Assembly: GCA_038526915.1 (NCBI GenBank)
Contig: JBCBGF010000001.1
Span: 1,064,272-1,128,271, forward strand
Source: JBCBGF01 sp038526915
Lineage (GTDB): Bacteria > Pseudomonadota > Alphaproteobacteria > Rhodobacterales > Rhodobacteraceae
Reading direction: 5' to 3'
Length of the DNA: 64,000 nt
The position numbers were made by a program, and so were the translations under genes. The first letter of the stretch is position 1. Every line of letters begins with the position of its first letter. The notes beneath the pieces were generated by a model. That model did no database searches. It was not told the DNA's origin and worked only from the letters and a program-made list of their open reading frames with translations. This document shows positions 34,766 to 43,809 of this stretch, in pieces.

Positions 34766-35677
34766 ATGAAAAAGACCCTCGCACTGGCGCTCGCCGCTAC
34801 AACCGCTCTCAGCACGGGCGCCTTCGCCGAAGAGATCACCGAGTTTCGCATTGGCCTTCTGGGCGGCGAAAACGCCCAGGACCGTCTGAACAACAACGAG
34901 TGCTTGCGCGCCTACACCGAAGAAGCGCTGGGTGTTGAGACCCGCCTGTTCGCGCCTGCGGACTATGCCGGTGTGATCCAGGGCCTGCTGGGCGGCACGC
35001 TGGACATGGCGTGGCTGGGGGCGTCCTCCTATGCCGCGATCTACCTGGAAGACCCGGACGCGGTTGAGCCGGTCCTCATCAAGCAAAACATGGATGGCTC
35101 GGTCGGCTACCACTCCATCGGCTTTGCCCGCGTGGACAGCGGCATCACCTCGCTCGAAGACATGGAGGGCAAGGTCTTCGGCTTTGGTGACCCCAACTCC
35201 ACCTCTGGCTACCTGATCCCGTCGATCGAAATCCCGCAGGCGGGCGAAGAGATCACCATGGAGCCCGGCGACTACTTCGGTGACGTCCGCTTCACCGGCG
35301 GTCACGAGCAGACCATCGTCGCCGTCAACAACGGCGACATCGACGCCGGCGTGACCTGGGCCGACGGCCAGGGCAACTGGGAAGACGGCTACAACTCCGG
35401 CGCCCTGCGCCGTGCGGTCGACGCGGGCCTCGTGGACATGAACGATCTGGTCCAAATCTGGAAATCCAATGTCATCCCCGAAGGCCCCATTGTTCTGCGT
35501 CAGGCCCTGCCCGAAGACGTGAAAGCGACCATGACCCAGCTGGTGAACGACCTGCATGCAAACGACCAGGAATGCGCCTATGGCGTGGCCGCGGGTGAGA
35601 CGCTGGGCTTCGTTCCCGTGACCCACGAGATGTATGAATCCATCGTGGCCGCCCGTCAGGCCGTGATCGGCAACTAA
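34766..35677 (+). CDS. phnD: Phosphonate-binding periplasmic protein
   Basis: 303 aa with a Sec signal peptide (MKKTLALALAATTALSTGAFA). Typical PhnD features: FRIGLLGGENAQDR start of the fold, a WLGASSYAAIYL loop that contributes phosphonate ligands, and DPNSTSGYLIPS. It is secreted to the periplasm and delivers substrate to PhnE. 57 bases after phnC, followed by a strong hairpin at 35700. Confidence 0.94.
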   Translation: MKKTLALALAATTALSTGAFAEEITEFRIGLLGGENAQDRLNNNECLRAYTEEALGVETRLFAPADYAGVIQGLLGGTLDMAWLGASSYAAIYLEDPDAVEPVLIKQNMDGSVGYHSIGFARVDSGITSLEDMEGKVFGFGDPNSTSGYLIPSIEIPQAGEEITMEPGDYFGDVRFTGGHEQTIVAVNNGDIDAGVTWADGQGNWEDGYNSGALRRAVDAGLVDMNDLVQIWKSNVIPEGPIVLRQALPEDVKATMTQLVNDLHANDQECAYGVAAGETLGFVPVTHEMYESIVAARQAVIGN

Positions 35678-35699
35678 GCCGGGTTCGTCACACGACACA

Positions 35700-35735
35700 G
35701 CCGGCAGCCCCATCCGCGGGGCTGCCGGCCTTTTT
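35700..35735 (+). terminator. Strong hairpin with T-tract between phnD and phnE
   Basis: GCCGGCAGCCCC pairs with GGGGCTGCCGGC (12 bp, loop ATCCGC), followed by CTTTTT. Looks like a Rho-independent terminator inside an operon; likely partial, leaving more phnD message than phnE. Confidence 0.82.
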
Positions 35736-35748
35736 CAGGATATAAAGC

Positions 35749-36624
35749 ATGACGGATGCAACCGCCGGTACAGCACCGCAGGGTGTGGCCTCGATCCAAT
35801 CCGAATATATGGCGCAGGTTCAGCGACGCAGGCTTTATAGCGGCTTGACGCTGCTGATCTTTGTGATCCTGATGGTATCGGGCTTCAACATTGTGGACGC
35901 CCGAAACGCCGGCGGGTTCTGGGAGGGGCTGGGTCAGATCGGCGACTATCCCGGCAGCGTCCTGTCAGAGGCCTGGGACAAACGGGCAGAGCTGCCGGCA
36001 CTGATCGTGCGCTTTTTCCCCGCGCTGATCGAGACAATCAACATTGCCGCCGTGTCCACGCTGATCGGTGCGTTTTTCGGGCTGGCGCTGTCGCTGGCAA
36101 GCACGCGGGGCCTGGCCAAGCGGCCTGCGCTGATCCCGGTGTTTCGCCGTATCTCTGACATCATGCGCGCAGTGCCGGAAATCGTCATTGCGCTGATGCT
36201 AATATTTGTTTTGGGCGGTGGTCCCGTGCCTGCGATGATCGCCATTGCCATCCACACGGCGGGCGCGCTGGGCAAGCTGTTTTCCGAAGTGGCAGAGAAT
36301 GCAGACCTCAAGCCCGTGGAGGGGCTGGCGTCTACGGGCGCGTCTTGGCTGCAACGGATGCTGCTGGGGGTCATCCCGCAGGTGGCGCCAAACTATGTGA
36401 GCTACACGCTGTTGCGGTTTGAGATCAACATTCGCGCCTCTGCGATCCTAGGGTTCGTGGGCGCCGGTGGCCTGGGGTACGAACTGCGCAACGCGATGGC
36501 ATGGGGGCCTGGGCGGTTTGACCAGGCCGCGGCGATTTTCATCCTGCTGTTTGTGACCATCGTGTTCTTCGATCAAGTGTCCAGCCGGTATCGCAATCGC
36601 CTCACTGAAGGTCAGGCCCAATGA
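35749..36624 (+). CDS. phnE: Phosphonate ABC transporter permease (first)
   Basis: 291 aa inner-membrane permease with about six hydrophobic helices. The coupling loop reads HTAGALGKLFSEVAEN with downstream GLASTGAS, and the C-terminal FEINIRASAILGFVGAGGLGYELR is the PhnE signature. It pairs with the next gene product to form a heterodimeric channel. Ends overlapping phnE2 by 4 bases (ATGA). Confidence 0.93.
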   Translation: MTDATAGTAPQGVASIQSEYMAQVQRRRLYSGLTLLIFVILMVSGFNIVDARNAGGFWEGLGQIGDYPGSVLSEAWDKRAELPALIVRFFPALIETINIAAVSTLIGAFFGLALSLASTRGLAKRPALIPVFRRISDIMRAVPEIVIALMLIFVLGGGPVPAMIAIAIHTAGALGKLFSEVAENADLKPVEGLASTGASWLQRMLLGVIPQVAPNYVSYTLLRFEINIRASAILGFVGAGGLGYELRNAMAWGPGRFDQAAAIFILLFVTIVFFDQVSSRYRNRLTEGQAQ

Positions 36625-37940
36625 CGACTGTTGATACAAATCTGCCGAGCTCCAAAGAGGCCGCGGACCGCCTGTTTCGCAAGAAGCGCCTGGTTGCCTT
36701 TTCGGTGCCCGCGATCCTGGTGGTCTATCTCACCTATATTTTCTTTGCTTTCGACATTCCGGGCCTGGCGCAGCGGGCGAACCTGGACAATGCAGTGACG
36801 CTGGCCTCGGACAGCTGGTCCCACAAGATCCACGTGACGCGCGACAACCGCAATGGTGAGATAGAGTATGCCGTTGAGGGCGAGCGCAAGGGCCGATACC
36901 CCGAAGGCGAGCGCCCGGATTGGGTGAGTGGAGATGACATCGTGACCGTCGATCTGGGGGGTGGCGTGTTCGTGCGCTATCTGCCCGAGGCGCGGACCGA
37001 GGTGGAGATACCGGGCTTTCCGCTGATCGAGGCACAGGCAGAGGGGCGTGCGATAAACACGAACCTGCCCGAGGAACTGCCCGAGTGGATCAACGCCTCC
37101 TCCCGCCGGGTGGCGATTGAGACGCCAGAGGGCCGCATCACGCTGACTGGCGCACGGACTGAAGTGTTCAACTATTTCCCAGGGTGGGAGCTGTTCTGGT
37201 TCACGCTCGACAGCCCATATCACAATCAGTCACTGTTCACGATCCTGTTCGGGCCGCAGCTGGACCCCGCGCGCGGCAATATCGAGGGGGCGGTGTACGA
37301 TTGGTGGAACAACGATATGTGGCGGCACGCCGACGTGGTGTGGGCAATTGGCGAGACGCTTCTGATGGCCTTCCTCGGCACCATGGGCGCCGCCATCATC
37401 GCGCTGCCCCTCGGGTTTGTCGCCGCCAAGCGGTTCTCGCCCTTCATGCTGCTGCGTGCCGGCACCCGCCGACTGTTCGATTTTGTGCGCGGTGTCGATG
37501 CGCTGATCTGGACGGTGGTGCTTGCCCGTGCCTTTGGACCAGGGCCCTTGACCGGGGCGCTCGCGATTCTGATCACCGACACCGGCACGTTTGGCAAGAT
37601 ATTCTCCGAGGCGCTTGAAAACGTCGATAACAAGCAGATCGAAGGGGTTGCGTCCACGGGCGCCAAACCGCTTCAGCGCTATCGCTTTGGCGTGATCCCC
37701 CAGGTCGTTCCGGTTCTCCTGGCCCAGATCCTCTATTTCCTCGAATCCAACACGCGCTCTGCCACCATCATCGGGGCCATCACCGGCGGTGGGATCGGTC
37801 TTATGCTGACCCAGGCAATCCAGACGCAAAAGGACTGGGAAGAGGTCGCGTATTACATCGTCCTGATCGTTGTCATGGTGATGTTCATGGACTGGTTCTC
37901 GGGCTGGCTGCGGGGCAAGCTGATCGGGCGCAAGGATTGA
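36621..37940 (+). CDS. phnE: Phosphonate ABC transporter permease (second) with large periplasmic insertion
   Basis: 439 aa, ~150 longer than usual. The permease core is C-terminal: GTFGKIFSEALENVDNKQIEG coupling loop and FLESNTRSATIIGAITGGGIG. Between the first helix (about 30-50) and the second lies a ~185-residue soluble, beta-rich segment. Expected on the periplasmic side by the topology of PhnE. This insertion is absent from the second locus. Function of the insert is unknown; docking of PhnD or substrate capture is possible. Confidence 0.9.
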   Translation: MTTVDTNLPSSKEAADRLFRKKRLVAFSVPAILVVYLTYIFFAFDIPGLAQRANLDNAVTLASDSWSHKIHVTRDNRNGEIEYAVEGERKGRYPEGERPDWVSGDDIVTVDLGGGVFVRYLPEARTEVEIPGFPLIEAQAEGRAINTNLPEELPEWINASSRRVAIETPEGRITLTGARTEVFNYFPGWELFWFTLDSPYHNQSLFTILFGPQLDPARGNIEGAVYDWWNNDMWRHADVVWAIGETLLMAFLGTMGAAIIALPLGFVAAKRFSPFMLLRAGTRRLFDFVRGVDALIWTVVLARAFGPGPLTGALAILITDTGTFGKIFSEALENVDNKQIEGVASTGAKPLQRYRFGVIPQVVPVLLAQILYFLESNTRSATIIGAITGGGIGLMLTQAIQTQKDWEEVAYYIVLIVVMVMFMDWFSGWLRGKLIGRKD

Positions 37941-38012
37941 CGTCACGTATCCTGACTATCGGTAGTCCACCGCGAAGGGGCGAAGAACGGGCGTTCTGAC
38001 AATTGAGTTGGG

Positions 38013-38732
38013 TTAGCCCTCAAGTGTCAGGATCACCCGGTCGCCTGCAAACCATGTCCGCCCATATTCAATCGGGTTGCCGGCCTCATCAACATTCACG
38101 CTGGACGATCTGAGCAACGGATCGCCTTCGCCCAACTGCAGATGCAACGCTTGCGTGGCTGAGGCACGCACCGCAGCAAGGCGCGTCGACAGGCGCGTGT
38201 AATCGGCAACGCCCACGCGTTTCAGCGCTTCTGTCACGCCGCTTGTCTCGGCCAGCGCCTCACCAATGCCTGGGAGGCGTGAGAGGGGAAACATGCTTTC
38301 AAAGATCGCGATCGGCTGACCATCGGCCAGGGACAGGCCGTGATACGCACAAAGCGGGGCGCCACCGTCAATCCGCAGCGCTTTGGCCTCACCATCCGTT
38401 GCAGCGCGTTCCTCCACACTCAAAATCCGCTTCTCTGGCCTGCGCCCCGCCGCGATCAGGTTTTCGTGGAACCGCACCCGCTTACCGATGGGGTAATCTG
38501 TCGGAGTGGCCGCAACGAACGCACCCGCTCCGCGCCTTGTGCGGATCAACCCCTCATCCACCAAGGCGGACAGACCGTGCCGCACCGTATGTCTGTTAAC
38601 GCCAAAGCGTTCGGCCAACGCCGCCTCCGTCGGAAGCTTGTCGCCCGGTGCGTATCGCCCTTCTGTCAGGTCATGGCGCAGCGCATCTGCGATCGCCATC
38701 CAGATCGGCGTCTTGGGTCGCCTGTCACGCAA
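38013..38732 (-). CDS. phnF: GntR/HutC-family repressor PhnF
   Basis: 239 aa. N-terminal winged helix with GDKLPTEAALAERFGVNRHTVRHGL; C-terminal UTRA ligand domain from ~80. Divergent from phnG1 over an 81-base gap with an operator candidate, so it likely controls both itself and the C-P lyase genes. The recognition helix (NRHTVRHGL) differs from that of PhnF2 (GRHSVRRAL), consistent with different operators. Confidence 0.92.
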   Translation of the reverse strand: MRDRRPKTPIWMAIADALRHDLTEGRYAPGDKLPTEAALAERFGVNRHTVRHGLSALVDEGLIRTRRGAGAFVAATPTDYPIGKRVRFHENLIAAGRRPEKRILSVEERAATDGEAKALRIDGGAPLCAYHGLSLADGQPIAIFESMFPLSRLPGIGEALAETSGVTEALKRVGVADYTRLSTRLAAVRASATQALHLQLGEGDPLLRSSSVNVDEAGNPIEYGRTWFAGDRVILTLEG

Positions 38733-38776
38733 GTTTCACAAATCTCCGCTGTCTTCGCAGGCCGCATCTGATAAGA

Positions 38777-38798
38777 TAAGTATAGTTGTATAGATATT
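38777..38798 (+). promoter_or_regulatory. Candidate PhnF1 operator
   Basis: AAGTATAGTTGTATAGATATT has two overlapping GTATAG motifs 9 bases apart. PhnF/HutC proteins of other bacteria bind TGTATAGA-like sites. It lies between divergent phnF1 and phnG1, 16 bases before the phnG1 start. The 16-bp PhnF2-type site is absent here. Confidence 0.5.
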
Positions 38799-38813
38799 GG
38801 TGCAGTTGTCGAG

Positions 38814-39269
38814 ATGAAAGACACGATTGACCAGAACACGCCACGCAAGGCTTGGATGGGCCTGCTGGCCAAGGCCCCGGAAGGCCGGGTGGGTGAGCTT
38901 CTCGACGCGGCCATGCCCCGGCCCGAGTTCACGTGGCTCCGGGCGCCAGAGATTGGCAGCACGATGCTCCGCGCGCGCGCAGGCGGCACCGGTGCGCCGT
39001 TTAACCTGGGCGAGATGACGGTCACCCGCTGCGCGCTGAGCCTGCAAAGTGGCGAAGTAGGTCATGCCTATATCCAGGGGCGGCGGAAGGCCGATGCCGA
39101 GGCCGCGGCGCTTGTCGACGCGCTGATGCAGGGGCAGGCCGCCGACCACGTGCGTGCCGCCGTCCTCGATCCGCTGGAAGCTGAGCATGCGGCGGCCAAG
39201 GCGGCGCGGGCGGCCAAGGCCGCGGCAACCAAAGTGGACTTTTTCACCATGGTCAGGGGAGAGGATTGA
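38814..39269 (+). CDS. phnG: C-P lyase complex subunit PhnG
   Basis: 151 aa. Conserved core PFNLGEMTVTRCALSL and GHAYIQGRRKADAEAAAL. Part of the PhnGHIJ core that attaches methylphosphonate-type substrates to ribose (with PhnI) and supports C-P cleavage by PhnJ. ATGA overlap with phnH; C-terminal ~30 residues are Ala/Lys-rich. Confidence 0.93.
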   Translation: MKDTIDQNTPRKAWMGLLAKAPEGRVGELLDAAMPRPEFTWLRAPEIGSTMLRARAGGTGAPFNLGEMTVTRCALSLQSGEVGHAYIQGRRKADAEAAALVDALMQGQAADHVRAAVLDPLEAEHAAAKAARAAKAAATKVDFFTMVRGED

Positions 39270-39832
39270 TGCAGGCCCAAGCCCTGTCCGGCGGATTTAC
39301 CGAACCAGCCACGCAATCGGCGAGCGCCTTCCGCAGCGTGATGGAAGCGGTGGCCCGCCCCGGCACAATACACGCCATCAGCGGGGCCGAGCCGCCAGCG
39401 CCACTGTCCAACGCCGCAGGCGCGGTTTTGCTGACACTCTGCGATACCGACACGCCGGTTTACTTGGCCGGCGATGCTGACACTGACGCCGTGCGCGCAT
39501 GGATCGCATTCCACACCGGCGCGCCGCTTGCAGGACCCGGCCACTGCATGTTTGCCCTCGGCACGTGGGATGCAATGTTGCCGCTCTCTTCCTATTCCAT
39601 TGGAACCTCGGAATACCCAGATCGGTCGGCCACTCTGATCGTCGACGGTGCCGAGCTTGCGCCAGACGGCGCCACCCTTACAGGGCCAGGCATCAAAACA
39701 AGCGTCACGCTATCCCTGCCAGACATCGACGCGTTCCAACAGAACCGAGCGCTGTTTCCCCTAGGCTTGGACTTCATCTTCACCTGCGGCAGCCAACTCG
39801 CTGCCCTGCCCAGATCGACAGAGGTGGCGTAA
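39266..39832 (+). CDS. phnH: C-P lyase complex subunit PhnH
   Basis: 188 aa. Recognised by SAFRSVMEAVARPGTI, GTSEYPDRSATLIV and the TGPGIKTSVTLSLP / FPLGLDFIFTC end. PhnH is a fold related to PLP-dependent transferases without the cofactor site, a structural member of the Phn(GHIJ) complex. TAATG junction with phnI. Confidence 0.92.
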   Translation: MMQAQALSGGFTEPATQSASAFRSVMEAVARPGTIHAISGAEPPAPLSNAAGAVLLTLCDTDTPVYLAGDADTDAVRAWIAFHTGAPLAGPGHCMFALGTWDAMLPLSSYSIGTSEYPDRSATLIVDGAELAPDGATLTGPGIKTSVTLSLPDIDAFQQNRALFPLGLDFIFTCGSQLAALPRSTEVA

Positions 39833-40920
39833 TGTATGTCGCGGTCAAAGGCGGTGAACGCGCCATTGAAAACGCCCATGCGTGGCTTGCCGAGGAACGC
39901 CGTGGTGACACGAATATTGCTGAACTGGGTCTCGCCCAGATCCGCGAACAGCTCAAGCTGGCAGTGGACCGGGTCATGTCCGAAGGCTCACTCTACGATC
40001 CCGACCTTGCGGCCCTTGCCATCAAACAGGCGCGCGGTGATCTGATCGAGGCGATCTTCCTAATCCGGGCCTACCGGACCACCTTGCCGCGTTTTGGCGC
40101 GTCCGAGCCGGTTGATACGGGTGCCATGGCCTGTGACCGGCGCATCTCAGCCACATTCAAGGATCTTCCCGGTGGCCAGGTTCTGGGCCCCACGTTCGAC
40201 TACACGCATCGCCTCCTTGACTTCAAACTGGCCGCGGATGGCGAGGCGCCCGAAGCCCCGACACGTGAGGTTGCATCCGGCGACGTGCCGCATGTGACGG
40301 AGTTTCTGAACCGCGAGGGTCTGATCGAAGAGGCCCCCCATGACGATACGCCGCCGCCCGACCTGACGCGCGAACCGCTTGAAATGCCGGCAAGCCGGGC
40401 CCTGCGGCTGCAGGCGCTGACCCGCGCGGATGAAGGGTTTACGCTTGGCCTCGCCTATTCCACCCAACGCGGCTATGCGCGTAACCACGCCTTTGTGGGC
40501 GAGTTGCGGACAGGCGCGGTCCCGGTCGAGATGGACATCCCGGAATTAGGCTTTGCTGTTGAGATCGGTGAGGTCACGCTGACCGAATGCGAGACCGTCA
40601 ACCAGTTCAAGGGATCCAAGACCGAACCGCCGCAATTTACGCGCGGTTACGGGTTGGTCTTCGGGCGGACCGAGCGCAAAGCGATCTCAATGGCCCTTGT
40701 CGACCGCGCGATGCGGTGGGAGGAGTTGGGCGAAGACAACGTCGGTGCGCCGGCCCAAGACACCGAATTTGTCCTCTATCACGCCGACAACATTCAGGCG
40801 ACGGGCTTTCTCGAACACATCAAACTGCCCCACTACGTCGACTTCCAGTCCGAGCTGGAACTCGTGCGCAAACTGCGGAGAGAGGCGGGTGCGGACCGGG
40901 TGCAGGAGGCCGCGGAATGA
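39832..40920 (+). CDS. phnI: C-P lyase complex subunit PhnI (nucleosidase/phosphonyl transfer)
   Basis: 362 aa from ATG 39832; a longer frame back to 39499 only shadows phnH. Start YVAVKGGERAIENA, then SLYDPDLAALAIKQA, RAYRTTLPR and ISATFKDLPGGQ. The His pair H329/H334 in HIKLPH corresponds to the zinc ligands next to the PhnJ active site. PhnI exchanges the base of a nucleoside triphosphate for the phosphonate. Overlaps phnJ by 4 bases. Confidence 0.94.
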   Translation: MYVAVKGGERAIENAHAWLAEERRGDTNIAELGLAQIREQLKLAVDRVMSEGSLYDPDLAALAIKQARGDLIEAIFLIRAYRTTLPRFGASEPVDTGAMACDRRISATFKDLPGGQVLGPTFDYTHRLLDFKLAADGEAPEAPTREVASGDVPHVTEFLNREGLIEEAPHDDTPPPDLTREPLEMPASRALRLQALTRADEGFTLGLAYSTQRGYARNHAFVGELRTGAVPVEMDIPELGFAVEIGEVTLTECETVNQFKGSKTEPPQFTRGYGLVFGRTERKAISMALVDRAMRWEELGEDNVGAPAQDTEFVLYHADNIQATGFLEHIKLPHYVDFQSELELVRKLRREAGADRVQEAAE

Positions 40921-41786
40921 GCGCGTACAACTTTGCCTATCTCGACGAACAGACCAAGCGGATGATCCGTCGCGCCATTTTGAAAGGGCTCGCAATCCCG
41001 GGCTATCAGGTGCCCTTCGCCAGCCGCGAGATGCCGATGCCTTATGGCTGGGGCACCGGCGGGGTGCAGGTCTCGGCGGCCATACTCACGCCAGAAGACA
41101 CGCTCAAAGTGATCGACCAAGGCGCCGATGACACGACAAACGCGGTTTCTATCCGGAGTTTCTTCGAACGAACGGCAGGCGTCGCCACGACAACGGCAAC
41201 CGCAGAGGCGACCGTAATCCAGACGCGCCACCGTATCCCCGAAGAGGCGTTGACCGAAGATCAGATCCTTGTCTACCAGGTGCCGATCCCGGAACCCTTA
41301 CGTTTTTTGGAGCCGCGCGAAAGCGAGACCCGCAAAATGCACAGCCTTGAAGAATACGGGCTGATGCACGTGAAGCTTTACGAAGACATCAGCCGCCACG
41401 GGCATATCGCAACGTCCTACGCGTATCCGGTCAAGGTGGAAGGGCGTTACGTGATGGACCCGTCTCCCATCCCAAAGTTCGACAACCCGAAACTTGGCGA
41501 TATGCCGGCGATCCAGCTTTTTGGCGCGGGCCGTGAACAACGGATCTATGCGCTGCCGCCCTATACGCAGGTGGTCAGCCTCGATTTCGACGACCACCCG
41601 TTTGAGGCCTCAAAGGCGGATCAGATCTGCGGGCTTTGCGGCGCGTCCGACAGTTACCTTGACGAGGTCATCGTCGACGACACCGGCGGCCGTCTCTTCT
41701 GCTGCTCCGACACGGACTACTGCCAGTCCCGCCGCGCCTCCGGCCACCAGGGCCCGGCCTTTCCGGGCACGCAGGTCTCTGTATGA
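40917..41786 (+). CDS. phnJ: Radical SAM C-P lyase PhnJ (canonical)
   Basis: 289 aa. Cleaves the C-P bond of ribosylated phosphonates using a [4Fe-4S] cluster, SAM and a Gly/thiyl radical relay. The four cysteines known in E. coli PhnJ (241, 244, 266, 272) are here as C238, C241, C263, C269 (CGLCG and CCSDTDYC), and the radical Gly32 is G29 in AIPGYQVPF. All residues present, so active. Compare the second PhnJ at 48638. ATGA overlap with the following gene. Confidence 0.96.
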   Translation: MSAYNFAYLDEQTKRMIRRAILKGLAIPGYQVPFASREMPMPYGWGTGGVQVSAAILTPEDTLKVIDQGADDTTNAVSIRSFFERTAGVATTTATAEATVIQTRHRIPEEALTEDQILVYQVPIPEPLRFLEPRESETRKMHSLEEYGLMHVKLYEDISRHGHIATSYAYPVKVEGRYVMDPSPIPKFDNPKLGDMPAIQLFGAGREQRIYALPPYTQVVSLDFDDHPFEASKADQICGLCGASDSYLDEVIVDDTGGRLFCCSDTDYCQSRRASGHQGPAFPGTQVSV

Positions 41787-42355
41787 GCGATAGGGTGATC
41801 TTTCTGACCCATGCCGATGTCGCGGTGGCCCCGGACACGCCGGTGCCCGATTGGGGCTTGAACCCCACGGGGCAGGCGCGGCATCAGGCATTTGCCAGCG
41901 CGGATGTTTTGCAAAACGTCCGAAGCATCTACGCGAGCGATGAGCAAAAAGCCCAAGACGGCGCCGCGATCACGGCAGCTCATCTGGGGCTTCCTGTCCA
42001 GACCCGTGCAGCCCTAGGCGAAAACGACCGGAGTGCCACGGGTTATCTACCCGAAGCGGAGTTCTGGCCAGTGGTTGAGGACTTCTTCAAACACCCCGAT
42101 GTCTCAACCCGCGGCTGGGAAACCGCGCGGGACGCCCAATCCCGCATCCGATCTGCCGTCGCCGACGTGATCGCTGAGGCCGCAGACGGCGATATCCTGA
42201 TCGTCGCCCATGGCGGTGTCGCGACGCTCCTGCGCTGCGCTCTGCTGGGCAAAGAGATCACCCAAGACGAAGGCCAGCCTCACCCAAAAGGGGGATGTTG
42301 GTTCGCCTTCCCGCGCCGCATGGACGCGGCCCCCACGGAATGGAACGCGTTATGA
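41783..42355 (+). CDS. Histidine phosphatase-like protein in the C-P lyase operon
   Basis: 190 aa of the histidine phosphatase (phosphoglycerate mutase) fold: first His near residue 10 in FLTHADV (the family RHG is changed to THA), second His in IVAHGGVATLL. It sits with ATGA overlaps between phnJ and phnK, so it is probably an accessory enzyme for a phosphorylated ribose intermediate. No phnP lies in the window; a stand-in for that step is possible but speculative. The lost Arg casts doubt on typical phosphatase activity. Confidence 0.7.
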   Translation: MSDRVIFLTHADVAVAPDTPVPDWGLNPTGQARHQAFASADVLQNVRSIYASDEQKAQDGAAITAAHLGLPVQTRAALGENDRSATGYLPEAEFWPVVEDFFKHPDVSTRGWETARDAQSRIRSAVADVIAEAADGDILIVAHGGVATLLRCALLGKEITQDEGQPHPKGGCWFAFPRRMDAAPTEWNAL

Positions 42356-43122
42356 CACCACTGCTCTCCGTTCATCAGATCAGCAAATCCTACGGGCCAC
42401 ATATCGGCTGTGTTGATGTCTCGTTTGACCTCTATCCCGGCGAAGTCATGGGGATCGTGGGCGAAAGCGGATCGGGCAAGTCGACCCTTCTCAATTGCCT
42501 TGCCGGACACATTGCGCCGGACACGGGCAAAGTGGTGTTCGACACCCGCGCGGACGGCCCGCGCGACACGATCACGATGTCAGAGCCGGAACGCCGGATG
42601 CTGGGCCGCACCGACTGGGCCTTTGTCCATCAGCACGCCCGCGACGGTCTGCGCATGGGTGTCTCTGCAGGCGGCAATGTGGGCGAAAGGTTGATGGCCG
42701 TTGGCCAACGCCACTATGGCGACATCCGCGGCCGCGCGGTGGATTGGCTCGACCGTGTCGAGATTGATACCGCCCGCATCGACGACCGTCCCACAACCTT
42801 TTCGGGCGGGATGCAGCAACGGCTACAGATCGCACGCAACCTTGTGACGGGGCCAAGGCTCGTCTTCATGGATGAGCCGACCGGCGGTCTTGATGTCTCG
42901 GTCCAGGCACGGCTCCTGGATCTGTTGCGCGGATTGGTCCGTGACATGGGGCTGTCAGCGATCATCGTCACCCATGACCTGGCCGTGGTGCGCCTGTTGG
43001 CCGACCGGCTAATGGTGATGAAATCGGGCCGCGTGGTCGAGACCGGGCTGACAGACCAAGTGCTGGACGATCCCCAGCACGCCTACAGCCAGCTTCTTGT
43101 CAGTTCCGTTTTACAGGTGTGA
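42352..43122 (+). CDS. phnK: C-P lyase ATPase PhnK
   Basis: 256 aa from ATG 42352. ABC-type ATPase that binds the PhnJ face of the core complex rather than a membrane. Walker A GESGSGKST, signature FSGGMQQRLQ, Walker B LVFMDEP and HDLAVVRLLADR. ATGA start overlapping the phosphatase gene. Confidence 0.93.
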   Translation: MTPLLSVHQISKSYGPHIGCVDVSFDLYPGEVMGIVGESGSGKSTLLNCLAGHIAPDTGKVVFDTRADGPRDTITMSEPERRMLGRTDWAFVHQHARDGLRMGVSAGGNVGERLMAVGQRHYGDIRGRAVDWLDRVEIDTARIDDRPTTFSGGMQQRLQIARNLVTGPRLVFMDEPTGGLDVSVQARLLDLLRGLVRDMGLSAIIVTHDLAVVRLLADRLMVMKSGRVVETGLTDQVLDDPQHAYSQLLVSSVLQV

Positions 43123-43125
43123 GAA

Positions 43126-43809
43126 ATGATTGAGCTTCGGGATGTTTCCAAAACCTTCACCCTGCATAATCAGAGCGGGACGGTCATCGACGTCATCAGC
43201 GACGTATCCTTCTCGGTGGCGCCGGGCGAATGTGTGGCGCTGACCGGGGCGTCAGGTGCCGGCAAGTCAACACTGATGCGGATGATCTACGGGAATTACT
43301 TGGCACAGTCCGGTGAAATCCGCATCGGCGACCTCGATCTGGTGCAGGCTGAACCGCGCGAGGTGATCGCCCTGCGCCGCGAGGTTTTGGGCTATGTCAG
43401 CCAGTTTCTGCGTGTCGTGCCGCGGGTGCCAACTTTGGATGTGGTTGCGGAGCCGCTCCGCGCCGTCGGCGTATCGGCCGAGGATGCGCAGGCCCGCGCG
43501 AGGGCCCTGCTGGACCAGCTCAATATCCCCCAGCGGCTTTGGTCACTCTCGCCAACCACCTTTTCGGGCGGTGAGCAGCAACGCGTCAACATCGCCCGCG
43601 GTTTCGTCCACGAATACCCGGCGATGCTTCTGGACGAACCCACCGCGAGCCTCGATGTGGCGAACCGTGAGGTCGTGCTGACGCTTATCGAAAAAGCCAA
43701 GGCGCGCGGCGCCGCGATCATTGGCATCTTTCACGACGGTGCGGCGCGGGATCGTGTTTGTGATCGCGAGATTGACGTCAGCCGGTTTGCCCCGGGGATG
43801 GCGGCGTGA
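43126..43809 (+). CDS. phnL: C-P lyase ATPase PhnL
   Basis: 227 aa ABC ATPase. Walker A TGASGAGKST, FSGGEQQRVN, MLLDEPTAS. PhnL pairs with PhnK on the Phn core. Start 3 bases after phnK; GTG start of phnN overlaps its stop. Confidence 0.92.
   Translation: MIELRDVSKTFTLHNQSGTVIDVISDVSFSVAPGECVALTGASGAGKSTLMRMIYGNYLAQSGEIRIGDLDLVQAEPREVIALRREVLGYVSQFLRVVPRVPTLDVVAEPLRAVGVSAEDAQARARALLDQLNIPQRLWSLSPTTFSGGEQQRVNIARGFVHEYPAMLLDEPTASLDVANREVVLTLIEKAKARGAAIIGIFHDGAARDRVCDREIDVSRFAPGMAA

Noticed and set aside
33917..35713. 598-aa minus-strand open frame across phnC1 and phnD1
   Set aside because: Low-complexity Val/Gly/His/Asp-rich translation without domain; the plus strand encodes clear PhnC and PhnD. 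A shadow of GC-rich coding.
39499..40920. Long frame that would extend PhnI by 111 residues
   Set aside because: The extension covers phnH in another frame. ATG 39832 sits at the phnH stop (TAATG) and gives normal PhnI length.
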